From NCBI RefSeq assembly GCF_902459695.1, contig NZ_CABPRZ010000014.1, forward strand, positions 62,001 to 126,000: 64,000 nucleotides of DNA, in the 5' to 3' direction. The first letter of the stretch is position 1; every line of letters starts with the position of its first letter. Both the position numbers and the translations under genes were made by a program. The stretch comes from Pandoraea terrae. Lineage in GTDB: Bacteria > Pseudomonadota > Gammaproteobacteria > Burkholderiales > Burkholderiaceae. The notes under the pieces were generated by a model. It was not told the origin of the DNA and did no database searches. It was given only the letters and a program-made list of their open reading frames with translations. Shown piece after piece: positions 45,989-54,813 of this stretch.

Positions 45989-46615
45989 TCAGGCGTTTTC
46001 CAGCACAATGCCTTCGATGATGTTGGCAACGTCCTCGCATTTGTCGGTGACCGACTCGAGCAGTTCCGACACGGCTTTTTGCTTGATCAGGTTCTTCACA
46101 TCATCTTCCTCGCGGAACAGCTTCGAGAGGGAGCCGCGCAGCAGACGATCCGCATCCGATTCCAGACGGTCGATTTCCTCGCAGAACTTGAGGATGTCGC
46201 GCGCGCGGTCGAGATCGCTCAGCAGCTTGACCGCACTTTGCACGCGCTCGCAGCAGTTGATGCAGATGTGGCCCAGTTGCTTGGCTTCCTGCGTCACACC
46301 CTTGATGTCGTACATCCAGATGGCGGTGGCGACGTCTTCCATCAGGTCGATGATGTCGTCCATCGTGCTGATCAGCTTGTGGATTTCATCGCGATCGAAC
46401 GGCGTGATGAACGTCTTGTGCATCAGATCGATGGTTTCGTGCGTAATGCGGTCTGCCTTCTTCTCATTGTTTTGCACGGCGATCGTATGCGATTCTGCAT
46501 TGGGCAGATCGTCGATCATGGCGGCAAGTTCATGGCTGGCTGCCACCATGCACTCGGCGTGCTGGTTGAACAGTTCAAAGAACTTGCCCTCGGTGGGCAT
46601 GAAGCGACCGAACAT
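45989..46615 (-). CDS. DUF47/PhoU-like phosphate transport regulator
   Basis: PhoU-fold helical protein of 208 residues (MFGRFMPTEGKFFELFNQHA start; repeated acidic helices with ITPFDRDEIHKLISTMDDI) usually encoded next to PiT transporters, where it is thought to restrain or gate transport. No membrane segment is seen, so it is cytoplasmic. It lies immediately upstream of pit in the same direction. Confidence 0.93.
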   Translation of the reverse strand: MFGRFMPTEGKFFELFNQHAECMVAASHELAAMIDDLPNAESHTIAVQNNEKKADRITHETIDLMHKTFITPFDRDEIHKLISTMDDIIDLMEDVATAIWMYDIKGVTQEAKQLGHICINCCERVQSAVKLLSDLDRARDILKFCEEIDRLESDADRLLRGSLSKLFREEDDVKNLIKQKAVSELLESVTDKCEDVANIIEGIVLENA

Positions 46616-46749
46616 TCTGGAAAACTCCGGGAGATTGGATGGGTGTACGGCGTAATCGTCCCAAGGCCTCTTCAGGCCCCGGACGACACAAAAACGTCAC
46701 ATTCTACCCTGTCCGGCGCCCGTACATCCGACGCACGCCGAAACAAGGT

Positions 46750-48135
46750 TCAATAGTCTGACCCGCCAACGGTAAATCCGCCGGCGAAATTGTCGAACTT
46801 GGTGTAGGCCCCGATGAACGCCAGGCGTACCGTGCCGATCGGCCCGTTACGCTGCTTGCCGATGATGATCTCGGCGGAGCCCTTGTCGGGCGAGTCGGGA
46901 TTGTAGACTTCATCGCGGTAGATGAAGAGGATGATGTCCGCGTCCTGTTCGATAGCGCCGGATTCGCGCAAATCGGACATGACGGGCCGCTTGTTGGGAC
47001 GCTGCTCAAGACTTCGGTTCAACTGCGACAACGCGATGACCGGCACGTTCAGTTCCTTGGCCAGCGCTTTGAGCGAACGTGAGATTTCCGAAATTTCGGT
47101 CGCACGATTCTCGCCACCGCCCGAACCGCTCATCAGCTGCAGGTAATCGATGATGATGAGTCCGAGCTTGCCGCACTGGCGCGACAGACGCCGCGCGCGC
47201 GCGCGCAACTCCATGGGGTTCAGCGCAGGCGTTTCGTCGACGAACAGCTGCGTCTCGTTCATCTTCTGCATCGCGTGCGTAAGCTTCGGCCAGTCTTCAT
47301 CGACGAGCTTGCCGGTACGCAAACGATGTTGGTCGAGACGGCCGACCGAACCGAGCATACGCATGGCGAGCTGCGTGCCCGGCATTTCCATCGAGAACAC
47401 CGCGACCGGCAATCCTTCCTCGACGGCGATGTGCTCGCCGATGTTCATCGAGAAGGTGGTCTTCCCCATCGACGGGCGGCCGGCCACGATGATGAGATCG
47501 CCGCCCTGAAAGCCCGATGTCATCTTGTCGAGATCGATGAAGCCCGTGGGAATGCCGGTGATGTCGCTGCCGCTCTCGCGGTGATACAGCTCGTCGATTC
47601 GCTCGACGACCTGCGTCAGCAGCGGCTGGAGTTCAAGGAAGCCCTGGGTGCCGCGCGAGCCTTCTTCAGCGATCGCGAAGACCTTGGACTCGGCCTCGTC
47701 GAGCATCTGCCGGACTTCCTTGCCCTGCGGATTGAAGGCATCGGAAGCAATTTCGTCTGCCACGGTGACGAGCTTGCGCAGCACCGCGCGGTCACGCACG
47801 ATTTCCGCGTAACGGCGAATGTTCGCCGCGCTCGGCGTATTCTGCGCGAGTGCATTGAGATACACCAGCCCGCCGACATCGTCGGCCTTGCCGGCGGTCG
47901 TCAACGATTCGTAGACCGTGATCACGTCAGCAGGACGGTCGCCCGAAATCAGGCGGCCGATGTGCTGGTAAATCATCCGGTGATCGTACCGGTAGAAATC
48001 GGATTCGCTCAGGAAGTCGCCGATGCGGTCCCACGCCGAGTTATCGAGCAGGAGCCCCCCAAGGACGGACTGCTCCGCCTCAACGGAATGGGGCGGCACC
48101 TTGAGCGATTCGAGCTGTGGGTCGGGAGCGTTCAT
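46750..48135 (-). CDS. dnaB: Replicative DNA helicase
   Basis: Hexameric helicase that unwinds DNA ahead of the replisome. 461 residues: N-terminal DnaB domain (PPHSVEAEQSVLGGLLLDN), RecA-like domain with Walker A AGRPSMGKTTFSMNI, DYLQLMSGSG and the arginine-finger region ALSQLNRSLEQRPNKRP. ATG 48135 gives the typical start MNAPDPQLESLKVPPHS; an in-frame ATG 13 codons upstream is possible but non-conserved. No intein is present. A TATAAT lies only 8 bp upstream of the ATG. The ribosomal operon upstream has its own terminator. Confidence 0.97.
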   Translation of the reverse strand: MNAPDPQLESLKVPPHSVEAEQSVLGGLLLDNSAWDRIGDFLSESDFYRYDHRMIYQHIGRLISGDRPADVITVYESLTTAGKADDVGGLVYLNALAQNTPSAANIRRYAEIVRDRAVLRKLVTVADEIASDAFNPQGKEVRQMLDEAESKVFAIAEEGSRGTQGFLELQPLLTQVVERIDELYHRESGSDITGIPTGFIDLDKMTSGFQGGDLIIVAGRPSMGKTTFSMNIGEHIAVEEGLPVAVFSMEMPGTQLAMRMLGSVGRLDQHRLRTGKLVDEDWPKLTHAMQKMNETQLFVDETPALNPMELRARARRLSRQCGKLGLIIIDYLQLMSGSGGGENRATEISEISRSLKALAKELNVPVIALSQLNRSLEQRPNKRPVMSDLRESGAIEQDADIILFIYRDEVYNPDSPDKGSAEIIIGKQRNGPIGTVRLAFIGAYTKFDNFAGGFTVGGSDY

Positions 48136-48142
48136 GCCCGAG

Positions 48143-48148
48143 ATTATA
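48143..48148 (-). promoter_or_regulatory. Possible -10 element just before dnaB
   Basis: Read leftward, a perfect TATAAT ends 7 bp before the dnaB ATG; no ribosome-binding site lies between. If used, the transcript would begin at or next to the start codon (a leaderless mRNA). The -35 region is weak, so chance is possible. Confidence 0.3.
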
Positions 48149-48306
48149 CCTTGCGGACGGTCACGCTCAGGCATGTCCGATCGAGGACGGCGGGCTTTCC
48201 CGGCAGGCGGCATGGCGATGGCTGATACAGCGGATGAAGGCAGAGGGACGGCGGCGCCGTGCGCCGCTGCGGCCGCGCGGCCCGGTCATTTGCGGCGCGC
48301 GGACAT

Positions 48307-48340
48307 AAAAAAACGGAAGCCGGCGAACCGGCTTCCGTTT
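48307..48340 (-). terminator. Terminator of the rpsF-priB-rpsR-rplI operon
   Basis: A 13-bp perfect stem (AAACGGAAGCCGG/CCGGCTTCCGTTT) with a 4-base loop, followed in the minus direction by a T run. It lies 20 bp past the rplI stop. Confidence 0.88.
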
Positions 48341-48360
48341 CGCGTCGGGAAGCGTGACGC

Positions 48361-48813
48361 TTAGGCGTGTTCGCCCAGCACCGACACGTTCACTTCGATC
48401 ACGACGTCCGTGTGCAGGGCAACTTGCACCGGGAAGTCGCCAACGGTCTTCAGCGGACCGTTCGGCAGACGCACTTGCGACTTTTCGAGTTCGACGCCTT
48501 GCGTGCGCAGGGCTTCGGCGATGTCGAAGTTCGTGACCGAACCGAACAGACGGCCGTCGACGCCAGCCTTCTGCGAGATTTGCACGGTCGTGCCGGCAAC
48601 CTTCTCGCCCAGGGCTTGGGCAGCGGCCAGCTTCTCGGCGGCAGCCTTTTCGAGATCCGCACGGCGGGTTTCGAATTCGGCGATCGCGTCTTGCGTGGCG
48701 CGGCGGGCCTTCTTGTTCGGGATCAGGAAGTTACGAGCGAAACCATCCTTGACCTTGACGACGTCGCCGAGGTTACCCAGATTGACGACTTTTTCCAGCA
48801 GAATCACTTGCAT
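48361..48813 (-). CDS. rplI: 50S ribosomal protein L9
   Basis: Large-subunit ribosomal protein of 150 residues. It opens [19 protein letters not shown] with the conserved [12 protein letters not shown] segment of the N-terminal rRNA-binding domain, joined by a long helix to the C-terminal domain. It is the last gene of the S6 operon, 27 bp after rpsR, and is followed by a strong terminator. Confidence 0.98.
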   Translation of the reverse strand: MQVILLEKVVNLGNLGDVVKVKDGFARNFLIPNKKARRATQDAIAEFETRRADLEKAAAEKLAAAQALGEKVAGTTVQISQKAGVDGRLFGSVTNFDIAEALRTQGVELEKSQVRLPNGPLKTVGDFPVQVALHTDVVIEVNVSVLGEHA

Positions 48814-48840
48814 TATCTATTCTCCTTCGTCGACCGGCGC

Positions 48841-49122
48841 TTAAGCACCGTGCAGATCGGTGTACGGCAGCAGCGCGAGGAAACGCGCACGCTTGATGGC
48901 CGTGTCCAGCTGGCGCTGGTAATGCGCCTTCGTGCCGGTCAGGCGAGCCGGGGTGATCTTGCCGTTGTCGCCGATGAAGTCCTTCAGCGTTTCGACATCC
49001 TTGTAGTCGATCTGGTCGACGCCTGCCACCGTGAAGCGGCAGAATTTCTTGCGCTTGAACAGCGGGTTCTGCTGTTGGCGGCGGCGGTCAAACTTTTTGT
49101 TTTTCCCGTTAGGACGTGGCAT
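48841..49122 (-). CDS. rpsR: 30S ribosomal protein S18
   Basis: Small-subunit protein of 93 residues that pairs with S6 on 16S r[22 protein letters not shown] and the Arg/Lys-rich [20 protein letters not shown] segment are typical. Start ATG 49122 lies 2 bp after the priB stop; its ribosome site GAGGA lies inside the end of priB. A lysine/arginine-rich N-terminal extension precedes the conserved core. It is the predicted substrate of RimI (5.3-5.8 kb); its start MPRPNGK does not have Ala at position 2, unlike E. coli S18. Confidence 0.98.
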   Translation of the reverse strand: MPRPNGKNKKFDRRRQQQNPLFKRKKFCRFTVAGVDQIDYKDVETLKDFIGDNGKITPARLTGTKAHYQRQLDTAIKRARFLALLPYTDLHGA

Positions 49123-49124
49123 GT

Positions 49125-49424
49125 TCAATCCTCTTCAATCTTTTGCAATGCTGTGATGTGAAACACCAGGGTGCGGCTGTTGCGATGCTTCTTGGCGAGG
49201 AAACCTGCCCATTGGGCCGGTTTCTCCAGCCCCAGCGCAATGACTTTCGCGCTGATCGGGCCAATCGCCACTGCCGGCATCGAGAACTCGACCTGGCGGG
49301 CGATCCCCGCCTCTTCGGTCTGTCCCGCATGCGCCAATGTCAGATCGATGACGGGAAGTCCGGCCGGGGTATAGCGAATAACGCCGATTTCAGCGATGCT
49401 CGCTTCGAGCCTGAGACGATTCAC
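49125..49424 (-). CDS. priB: Primosomal replication protein N
   Basis: OB-fold single-strand-binding protein of 99 residues that joins PriA and DnaT in replication restart. It opens [20 protein letters not shown] from a GTG at 49424 and contains [15 protein letters not shown] and [18 protein letters not shown]. Position between rpsF and rpsR is the usual one for priB. No strong ribosome site precedes the GTG, so translation may depend on rpsF upstream (46-bp gap). Confidence 0.95.
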   Translation of the reverse strand: MNRLRLEASIAEIGVIRYTPAGLPVIDLTLAHAGQTEEAGIARQVEFSMPAVAIGPISAKVIALGLEKPAQWAGFLAKKHRNSRTLVFHITALQKIEED

Positions 49425-49470
49425 GCGATCGATGTACGCAATGGCGCCCTGATGTGATCCTGAGTTCTAT

Positions 49471-49848
49471 TTACGCAGCCGAGGCTTCGGTGGCGGCAGG
49501 CGCAGCAGCCTTCTTGGCTTCTTCGCGGGCCACTTCCTTCATCATCGGCGACGGAGCCGTTTCGGCCTTCTTCATGCGCACGACGAGGTGACGCAGAACG
49601 GCGTCGTTGAACTTGAACGCGTGTTCGAGTTCGTCCAGGGTCTCTTGATCGCACTCGATGTTCAGGCACACGTAATGCGCCTTCGCGAGCTTCTCGATCA
49701 TGTATGCCAGTTGGCGGCGGCCCCAGTCTTCGACGCGGTGGATCTTGCCTTCACGGGCGGTCACCATGCCACGGTAACGTTCGATCATGGCGGGCACTTG
49801 CTCGCTCTGATCGGGGTGAACAATGAATACGACTTCATAATGACGCAT
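49471..49848 (-). CDS. rpsF: 30S ribosomal protein S6
   Basis: Small-subunit ribosomal protein of 125 residues. [19 protein letters not shown] start, [16 protein letters not shown] and AHYVCLNIE are typical. The C-terminal tail (last 25 residues) is Ala/Glu/Lys-rich and variable in the family. ATG 49848 follows AAGGAG. It heads the operon rpsF-priB-rpsR-rplI and has a good promoter at 49916-49944. Confidence 0.98.
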   Translation of the reverse strand: MRHYEVVFIVHPDQSEQVPAMIERYRGMVTAREGKIHRVEDWGRRQLAYMIEKLAKAHYVCLNIECDQETLDELEHAFKFNDAVLRHLVVRMKKAETAPSPMMKEVAREEAKKAAAPAATEASAA

Positions 49849-49915
49849 ATGGTGCTCCTTATGGACAAAGCCGCCCGGGCGTCAGAACCAGTGCAGCAAG
49901 GTTGCAGAACACGCG

Positions 49916-49944
49916 ATTCTAACGGAAATCGCCCCGCGCTTCAA
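49916..49944 (-). promoter_or_regulatory. Promoter of the rpsF operon
   Basis: Read leftward, TTGAAG (49944-49939), a 17-bp spacer and TAGAAT (49921-49916). The transcript would have a leader of about 60 nt before the rpsF ATG. Confidence 0.62.
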
Positions 49945-49957
49945 GGGGAACCTCGAT

Positions 49958-50869
49958 TCAGCCGTTATCGATCCAGTAATTGGGGCGCGCATAGGTCTGC
50001 CGCAGCTGATCGATGAACAATCGCACGCGGGCGGGCTGGAAGCGTTGCTGCGGATAGACCGCGAGGATGTCGTAATCGGGCAGCGCGTATTCGTCGAGCA
50101 CCGTCTCCAGTTCGCCGCTGGCCAATTCGCGCTGGATTTCCCAAGTGGAACGCCACCCGAGGCCCAGGCCCTCGAGCGCCCAGCGGTGCAGCAGTTCGCC
50201 GTCGTTGCAGTCGAGATTGCCCGCCACGCGAATCGTCACGATCTTGCCCTGGCGGCGGAAATACCAGCCCCGCTGCTGCCCGCCCTGCAGGTTGAACGCC
50301 AGGCAATTGTGCTTCGCGAGGTCTTCCAGCGTCTTGGGCCGGCCGTGGCGCGCGAAATACGCCGGCGTGCCGCATACGACCCGGCTGTTCTGCGCAAGCT
50401 TCACCGCCACGAAATTCGGATCGACGGTGCCGCCGATCCGAATCCCCATATCGTAGCCCTCGCGCACGATATCGACGACGCGATCCGTCAGATTGAATGA
50501 AATCTGCACCTCGGGATGATTCCGCAGGAAAGCCGGCGCGTGCGGCGCGACATGCTTGCGGCCGAACGCCGCCGGCGCCGACACGATCAGGTGGCCCGAC
50601 ACTGCGTGGCGGCCCGCGCTGATCTCGTTTTCCGCCATGTCCCAGTCGCCGAGCAGTTGCTTGCAACGGTCGAGGAACGCGCCGCCCTCTTCCGACAAGA
50701 CGAGCCGGCGGGTGGAACGATACATCAGCTTGATGCCGAGGCGCTTTTCCAGGGCGTCGATACGCCGACCGAGGATCACCGGCGACACGCCCTCCTTGAG
50801 CGCCGCCGCCGCGAGACTCCCGGCTTCGGCCACCTGCACGAAGGTCTCGATCTGCTTGAAGCGGTCCAT
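49958..50869 (-). CDS. LysR-family regulator, divergent from gcl
   Basis: 303-residue LysR protein: winged helix 1-60 (MDRFKQIETFVQVAEAG, RRIDALEKRLGIKLMYRSTR) and substrate-binding domain 90-300. Divergent from gcl-hyi-glxR with 121 bp between, so it most likely controls the glyoxylate-to-glycerate genes. It is closely related to the LysR protein at 12562-13530. A 15-bp LysR-type dyad (TGTTT-N5-AAACA, 50892-50906) lies in the shared region. The inducer is probably glyoxylate or a related acid; that is inference. Confidence 0.92.
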   Translation of the reverse strand: MDRFKQIETFVQVAEAGSLAAAALKEGVSPVILGRRIDALEKRLGIKLMYRSTRRLVLSEEGGAFLDRCKQLLGDWDMAENEISAGRHAVSGHLIVSAPAAFGRKHVAPHAPAFLRNHPEVQISFNLTDRVVDIVREGYDMGIRIGGTVDPNFVAVKLAQNSRVVCGTPAYFARHGRPKTLEDLAKHNCLAFNLQGGQQRGWYFRRQGKIVTIRVAGNLDCNDGELLHRWALEGLGLGWRSTWEIQRELASGELETVLDEYALPDYDILAVYPQQRFQPARVRLFIDQLRQTYARPNYWIDNG

Positions 50870-50891
50870 CTCTCCTCCATCCGATACTTTT

Positions 50892-50906
50892 TGTTTCTAA
50901 AAAACA
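50892..50906. promoter_or_regulatory. LysR-type box between the regulator and gcl
   Basis: TGTTT-CTAAA-AAACA, a perfect 5-bp dyad in the 15-bp T-N13-A frame used by LysR regulators, located about 85 bp upstream of gcl in an A/T-rich stretch. No strong -35/-10 pair is evident for gcl, as expected for an activated promoter. Confidence 0.4.
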
Positions 50907-50990
50907 GATTTTTTGTGATCTTATCAAACAAATCGTACCGGACTAAAGTGGCTCCATCGAATAACGGACATTCCCATTGGAGGAGCAATC

Positions 50991-52757
50991 ATGGCCAAAA
51001 TGACCGCCGTCGAAGCCGCAGTGCGGGTTCTGGAGAAAGAAGGTATCACGACCGCATTCGGCGTGCCGGGTGCCGCAATCAACCCCTTCTACTCGGCAAT
51101 GCGCAAGGCAGGCAGCGTCGAGCACGTGCTGGCTCGTCACGTCGAGGGCGCCTCGCACATGGCCGAAGGCTACACGCGCGCCGAAGCCGGCAACATCGGG
51201 GTGTGTATCGGCACCTCGGGCCCGGCTGGCACGGACATGATCACCGGCCTGTACTCGGCCTGGGCAGATTCCATCCCCATTCTGTGCATTACCGGCCAGG
51301 CGCCGCGCGCCCGTCTGTACAAGGAAGACTTCCAGGCCGTCGATATCGAATCGATCGCCAAGCCGGTGACCAAGTGGGCCGTGACGGTGCGTGAGCCCGC
51401 CCTCGTGCCGCGCGTGTTCCAGCAAGCCTTCCACCTCATGCGCTCTGGCCGCCCGGGTCCGGTCCTGATTGACTTGCCGTTCGACGTGCAAGTCGCCGAA
51501 ATCGACTTCGATCCGGACACCTACGAACCGCTGCCGGTCTACAAGCCCGCAGCCACGCGAGCCCAGATCGAAAAAGCCATCTCGATGCTGATCGAATCGG
51601 AACGTCCGCTGATCGTATCGGGCGGCGGTGTGATCAACGCCGACGCGGCCGATCTGCTCGTCGAGTTCGCCGAGACGGTCAACGTGCCGGTCGTGCCGAC
51701 GCTCATGAGCTGGGGTGCCATCGCCGACGACCATCCGTTGATGGCCGGCATGGTCGGTCTGCAAACGTCGCATCGCTTCGGCAACGCCACGATGCTCGCC
51801 TCGGACTTCGTGATGGGCATCGGCAATCGCTGGGCCAATCGCCACACGGGCAGCGTCGAAGTGTTCACGAAGGGTCGCAAGTTTGTGCATGTGGACATCG
51901 AACCGACGCAAATCGGCCGTGTGTTCGGCCCGGACTACGGCATCGTGTCGGACGCCCGTGCTGCGCTCAAGCTGTTCGTCGAAGTTGCCAAGGAATTGAA
52001 GGCCGCAGGCCGCCTGCCGGACCGTTCGCAATGGGTCGCCGATTGCCAGAAGCGCAAACGCACCATGCTGCGTCGCACGGACTTCGATCAGGTGCCTATC
52101 AAGCCGCAGCGCGTGTATCAGGAAATGAACGCGTTCTTCGGCCGCGACGTGCGCTACGTCTCGACCATCGGTCTGTCGCAGATCGCCGCTGCGCAGTTCC
52201 TGACGGTCAACAAGCCGCGTCACTGGGTCAATTGCGGTCAGGCCGGCCCGCTCGGCTGGACCATCCCTGCCGCGATCGGCGTGAAGGTGGCTTCGCCGTC
52301 GTCGGATGTGGTGGCCATTTCGGGTGACTACGACTTCCAGTTCATGATCGAAGAGTTGGCCGTCGCCGCGCAGTTCAAGGTGCCGTACATCCACCTCGTG
52401 GTAAACAACTCGTACCTCGGCCTGATCCGTCAGGCGCAGCGCAACTTCGACATGGATTACTGCGTGCAGCTCGCGTTCGAGAACGTCAATTCGCCTGAAC
52501 TGAACGGCTACGGCGTCGACCACGTGAAGGTTGCCGAGGGCCTCGGTTGCAAGGCGATCCGCGTGTTCCAGCCGAACGACATTCAGCCGGCGTTTGCACA
52601 AGCGCGCAAGCTGATGGCCGAGTTCTCGGTGCCGGTGGTGGTCGAAGTGATCCTGGAGCGTGTGACGAACATCGCGATGGGCACCGAAATCAACAACGTG
52701 ACCGAATTCGAAGAAATCGTCGACGTGGTCGAGGAAGACAACACGGTGTCGGCATAA
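50991..52757 (+). CDS. gcl: Glyoxylate carboligase (tartronate-semialdehyde synthase)
   Basis: ThDP enzyme condensing two glyoxylate molecules into tartronate semialdehyde with loss of CO2. 588 residues, near E. coli Gcl (593). Seen: N-terminal [33 protein letters not shown]; Gcl has no acid/base Glu at the usual place, and position matches with VPGAAI here. ThDP motif [23 protein letters not shown] 50991 follows GGAGGAG. First gene of gcl-hyi-glxR. Confidence 0.97.
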   Translation: MAKMTAVEAAVRVLEKEGITTAFGVPGAAINPFYSAMRKAGSVEHVLARHVEGASHMAEGYTRAEAGNIGVCIGTSGPAGTDMITGLYSAWADSIPILCITGQAPRARLYKEDFQAVDIESIAKPVTKWAVTVREPALVPRVFQQAFHLMRSGRPGPVLIDLPFDVQVAEIDFDPDTYEPLPVYKPAATRAQIEKAISMLIESERPLIVSGGGVINADAADLLVEFAETVNVPVVPTLMSWGAIADDHPLMAGMVGLQTSHRFGNATMLASDFVMGIGNRWANRHTGSVEVFTKGRKFVHVDIEPTQIGRVFGPDYGIVSDARAALKLFVEVAKELKAAGRLPDRSQWVADCQKRKRTMLRRTDFDQVPIKPQRVYQEMNAFFGRDVRYVSTIGLSQIAAAQFLTVNKPRHWVNCGQAGPLGWTIPAAIGVKVASPSSDVVAISGDYDFQFMIEELAVAAQFKVPYIHLVVNNSYLGLIRQAQRNFDMDYCVQLAFENVNSPELNGYGVDHVKVAEGLGCKAIRVFQPNDIQPAFAQARKLMAEFSVPVVVEVILERVTNIAMGTEINNVTEFEEIVDVVEEDNTVSA

Positions 52758-52822
52758 GGCGCGCAAGCGCAATCGCCGAGACCGGGCTTCCACCCCCCAA
52801 GCCAATCATCGAGGAGTAAGCA

Positions 52823-53614
52823 ATGCCGAAGTTCGCCGCCAACCTGACCATGCTGTTCAACGAGGTTCCGTTTCTCGACCGCTTCAAGGCGGCCGCTGCA
52901 GCGGGCTTCCGGGGCGTGGAGTTCCTGTTCCCGTACGCGTTCCATCGCGACCAGATCGCCGACAAGCTGAACCAGTACCAACTGGATCTGGTGCTGCACA
53001 ACCTGCCGGCCGGCAATTGGGAGGCAGGCGAGCGCGGCATCGCGATCCTGCCGGAGCGCGTGTCGGAGTTCCGCGAAGGCGTGGGCGAAGCGATTGTCTA
53101 TGCCAAGGCGCTTGGCGTGAAGCAGTTGAACTGCCTCGTCGGCAAGCAGCCCGCCGATCTGTCGAACGAGACGGCGCGTGAAACGCTTGTCGGCAACCTG
53201 CGTTTCGCCGCCGAACAGTTGAAGGCCGAGGGCATCCGCCTGCTGGTCGAGCCGATCAACACCTTCGACATTCCGGGCTTCTACGTCAGCGGCACGAAGC
53301 AGGCGCTCGGCATCTTCGACGAAGTCGGTTCGGACAACCTGTTCCTGCAGTACGACATCTATCACATGCAGCGCATGGAAGGCGAATTGGCCAAGACGAT
53401 CGAGACGAACCTGTCGCGCATCGCTCACGTCCAGTTGGCCGACAATCCGGGCCGCAACGAGCCGGGCACGGGCGAGATCAACTACGCGTATCTCTTCGCG
53501 TTGCTCGACCGCATCGGCTACGACGGCTGGATCGGCTGCGAGTACAAGCCCGCGACGAACACCGTCGACGGCCTGGGCTGGTTCAAGGCCGCGGGGCTGC
53601 GCGAAGCCGCGTAA
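52823..53614 (+). CDS. hyi: Hydroxypyruvate isomerase
   Basis: TIM-barrel enzyme interconverting hydroxypyruvate and tartronate semialdehyde. 263 residues, the normal length. MPKFAANLTMLFNEVPFLDR start, LVEPINTFDIPGFYVSG (metal-binding Glu), QYDIYHMQRMEGELAKTI and CEYKPATNTVDGLGW are typical of Hyi. It follows gcl by 65 bp with GAGGAG before the ATG. Strong hairpins lie between this gene and glxR. Confidence 0.95.
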   Translation: MPKFAANLTMLFNEVPFLDRFKAAAAAGFRGVEFLFPYAFHRDQIADKLNQYQLDLVLHNLPAGNWEAGERGIAILPERVSEFREGVGEAIVYAKALGVKQLNCLVGKQPADLSNETARETLVGNLRFAAEQLKAEGIRLLVEPINTFDIPGFYVSGTKQALGIFDEVGSDNLFLQYDIYHMQRMEGELAKTIETNLSRIAHVQLADNPGRNEPGTGEINYAYLFALLDRIGYDGWIGCEYKPATNTVDGLGWFKAAGLREAA

Positions 53615-53724
53615 GCCGCCGCCCGCATTGCATTGATACACGGTTTTCCCCGACAGAAACCGAAACAGGATTTACGGCGATGAACCTGTCGCCGCCCCCG
53701 GATCGACGAGGAGAGAGGGTCCCG

Positions 53725-53774
53725 CCGGCCGCGTGCTGGGGGGCATGCGGCCGGGCCCACGGGAATCGTGGGCC
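53725..53774. other. Two strong tandem hairpins between hyi and glxR
   Basis: The first stem is CCGGCCGCGTGC (53725-53736) with GCATGCGGCCGG (53743-53754), 12 bp with one G-U pair and a 6-base G-rich loop. The second is GGCCCACG (53754-53761) with CGTGGGCC (53767-53774), loop GGAAT. Neither is followed by a T run. They fill the middle of a 227-bp gap inside an otherwise compact operon. Possible RNA stability or processing element. Confidence 0.5.
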
Positions 53775-53841
53775 ATCGTGAGCCACACGGCGGACGACCC
53801 TGCCCCGCGCGATTTATCCATCGAGACAGAGGAGTAACAAC

Positions 53842-54723
53842 ATGGCACAAGTAGGATTCATTGGCCTGGGCATCATGGGCGCACCGATGGCGAAGCATCT
53901 GCAGAACGGCGGCCACAAGCTGTTCCTGTACGAGCGCCGCACGCCCCCGCAGGACCTGATCGACGGTCAGGCTACGTGCTGTACGTCGGCCAAGGAAGTG
54001 GCCAAGCGCGCCGACATCATTTTCGTGATGGTGCCGGACACGCCGGACGTGGGCACCGTGCTGTTCGGCGAAGACGGCCTGGCCGAAGGTCTGACCGCCG
54101 GCAAGATCGTGGTCGACATGAGCTCGATCTCACCGATCGAAACGAAGGAATACGCCAAGAAGATCAAGGCGCTGGGTTGCGAATACCTGGACGCGCCGGT
54201 GTCGGGCGGCGAAGTGGGCGCCAAGGCTGCGTCGCTGACGATCATGGTCGGCGGCACGCAGGAAGCGTTCAACGACGTCAAGCCCCTGTTCGAACTGATG
54301 GGCAAGAACATCACGCTCGTCGGCGATTCGGGCGCGGGTCAGACGTGCAAGGTGGCCAACCAGATCATCGTCGCGCTGACGATTGAAGCCGTGGGTGAAG
54401 CGCTGCTGTTCGCATCGAAGGCAGGCGCCGATCCGGCGCGCGTTCGTGAGGCGCTGATGGGCGGTTTCGCCTCGTCGCGGATTCTCGAAGTGCACGGCGA
54501 GCGCATGGTCAAGCGCAACTTTGAACCGGGCTTCCGTATCGCCCTGCACCAGAAGGACCTGAATCTGGCACTGCAAAGCGCGAAGGCGCTGGGCGTTGCG
54601 TTGCCGAACACGGCGACCTGCCAGGAGCTGTTCAACATGTGCGCCGCGAACGGCGGCTCGGCATGGGATCACTCGGGTCTGGTGCGCGCGCTGGAAATCA
54701 TGGCGAACCACACGGTCGCCTGA
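53842..54723 (+). CDS. glxR: 2-hydroxy-3-oxopropionate reductase (tartronate-semialdehyde reductase)
   Basis: NAD(P)H-dependent enzyme of the beta-hydroxyacid dehydrogenase family that makes D-glycerate. 293 residues: Rossmann GFIGLGIMGAPMAKHLQ, substrate motif DAPVSGGEVGAKAASLTIMV, catalytic Lys in GAGQTCKVANQIIVALTIEA. Start ATG 53842 follows GAGGAG. Third gene of the gcl unit, 227 bp after hyi. A strong terminator follows. Confidence 0.96.
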   Translation: MAQVGFIGLGIMGAPMAKHLQNGGHKLFLYERRTPPQDLIDGQATCCTSAKEVAKRADIIFVMVPDTPDVGTVLFGEDGLAEGLTAGKIVVDMSSISPIETKEYAKKIKALGCEYLDAPVSGGEVGAKAASLTIMVGGTQEAFNDVKPLFELMGKNITLVGDSGAGQTCKVANQIIVALTIEAVGEALLFASKAGADPARVREALMGGFASSRILEVHGERMVKRNFEPGFRIALHQKDLNLALQSAKALGVALPNTATCQELFNMCAANGGSAWDHSGLVRALEIMANHTVA

Positions 54724-54764
54724 AGCATTACGACGGACCGCAAGACGCCGTCTTCGCGGTCAGC

Positions 54765-54797
54765 AGCGCCCGGTTTCGGCCGGGCGCTTTTTTTTTG
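54765..54797 (+). terminator. Terminator of the gcl operon
   Basis: AGCGCCCGG (54765-54773) and CCGGGCGCT (54780-54788), 6-base loop, followed by nine T. It lies about 40 bp after glxR, facing the convergent asparaginase gene. Confidence 0.9.
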
Positions 54798-54813
54798 CAT
54801 CCGCTTTTTTGCA

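Noticed and set aside
49849-49957. Possible S6-S18 autoregulatory leader before rpsF
   Set aside because: The short leader has GC-rich segments, but I could not fold it into the known S6-S18-binding motif with confidence.
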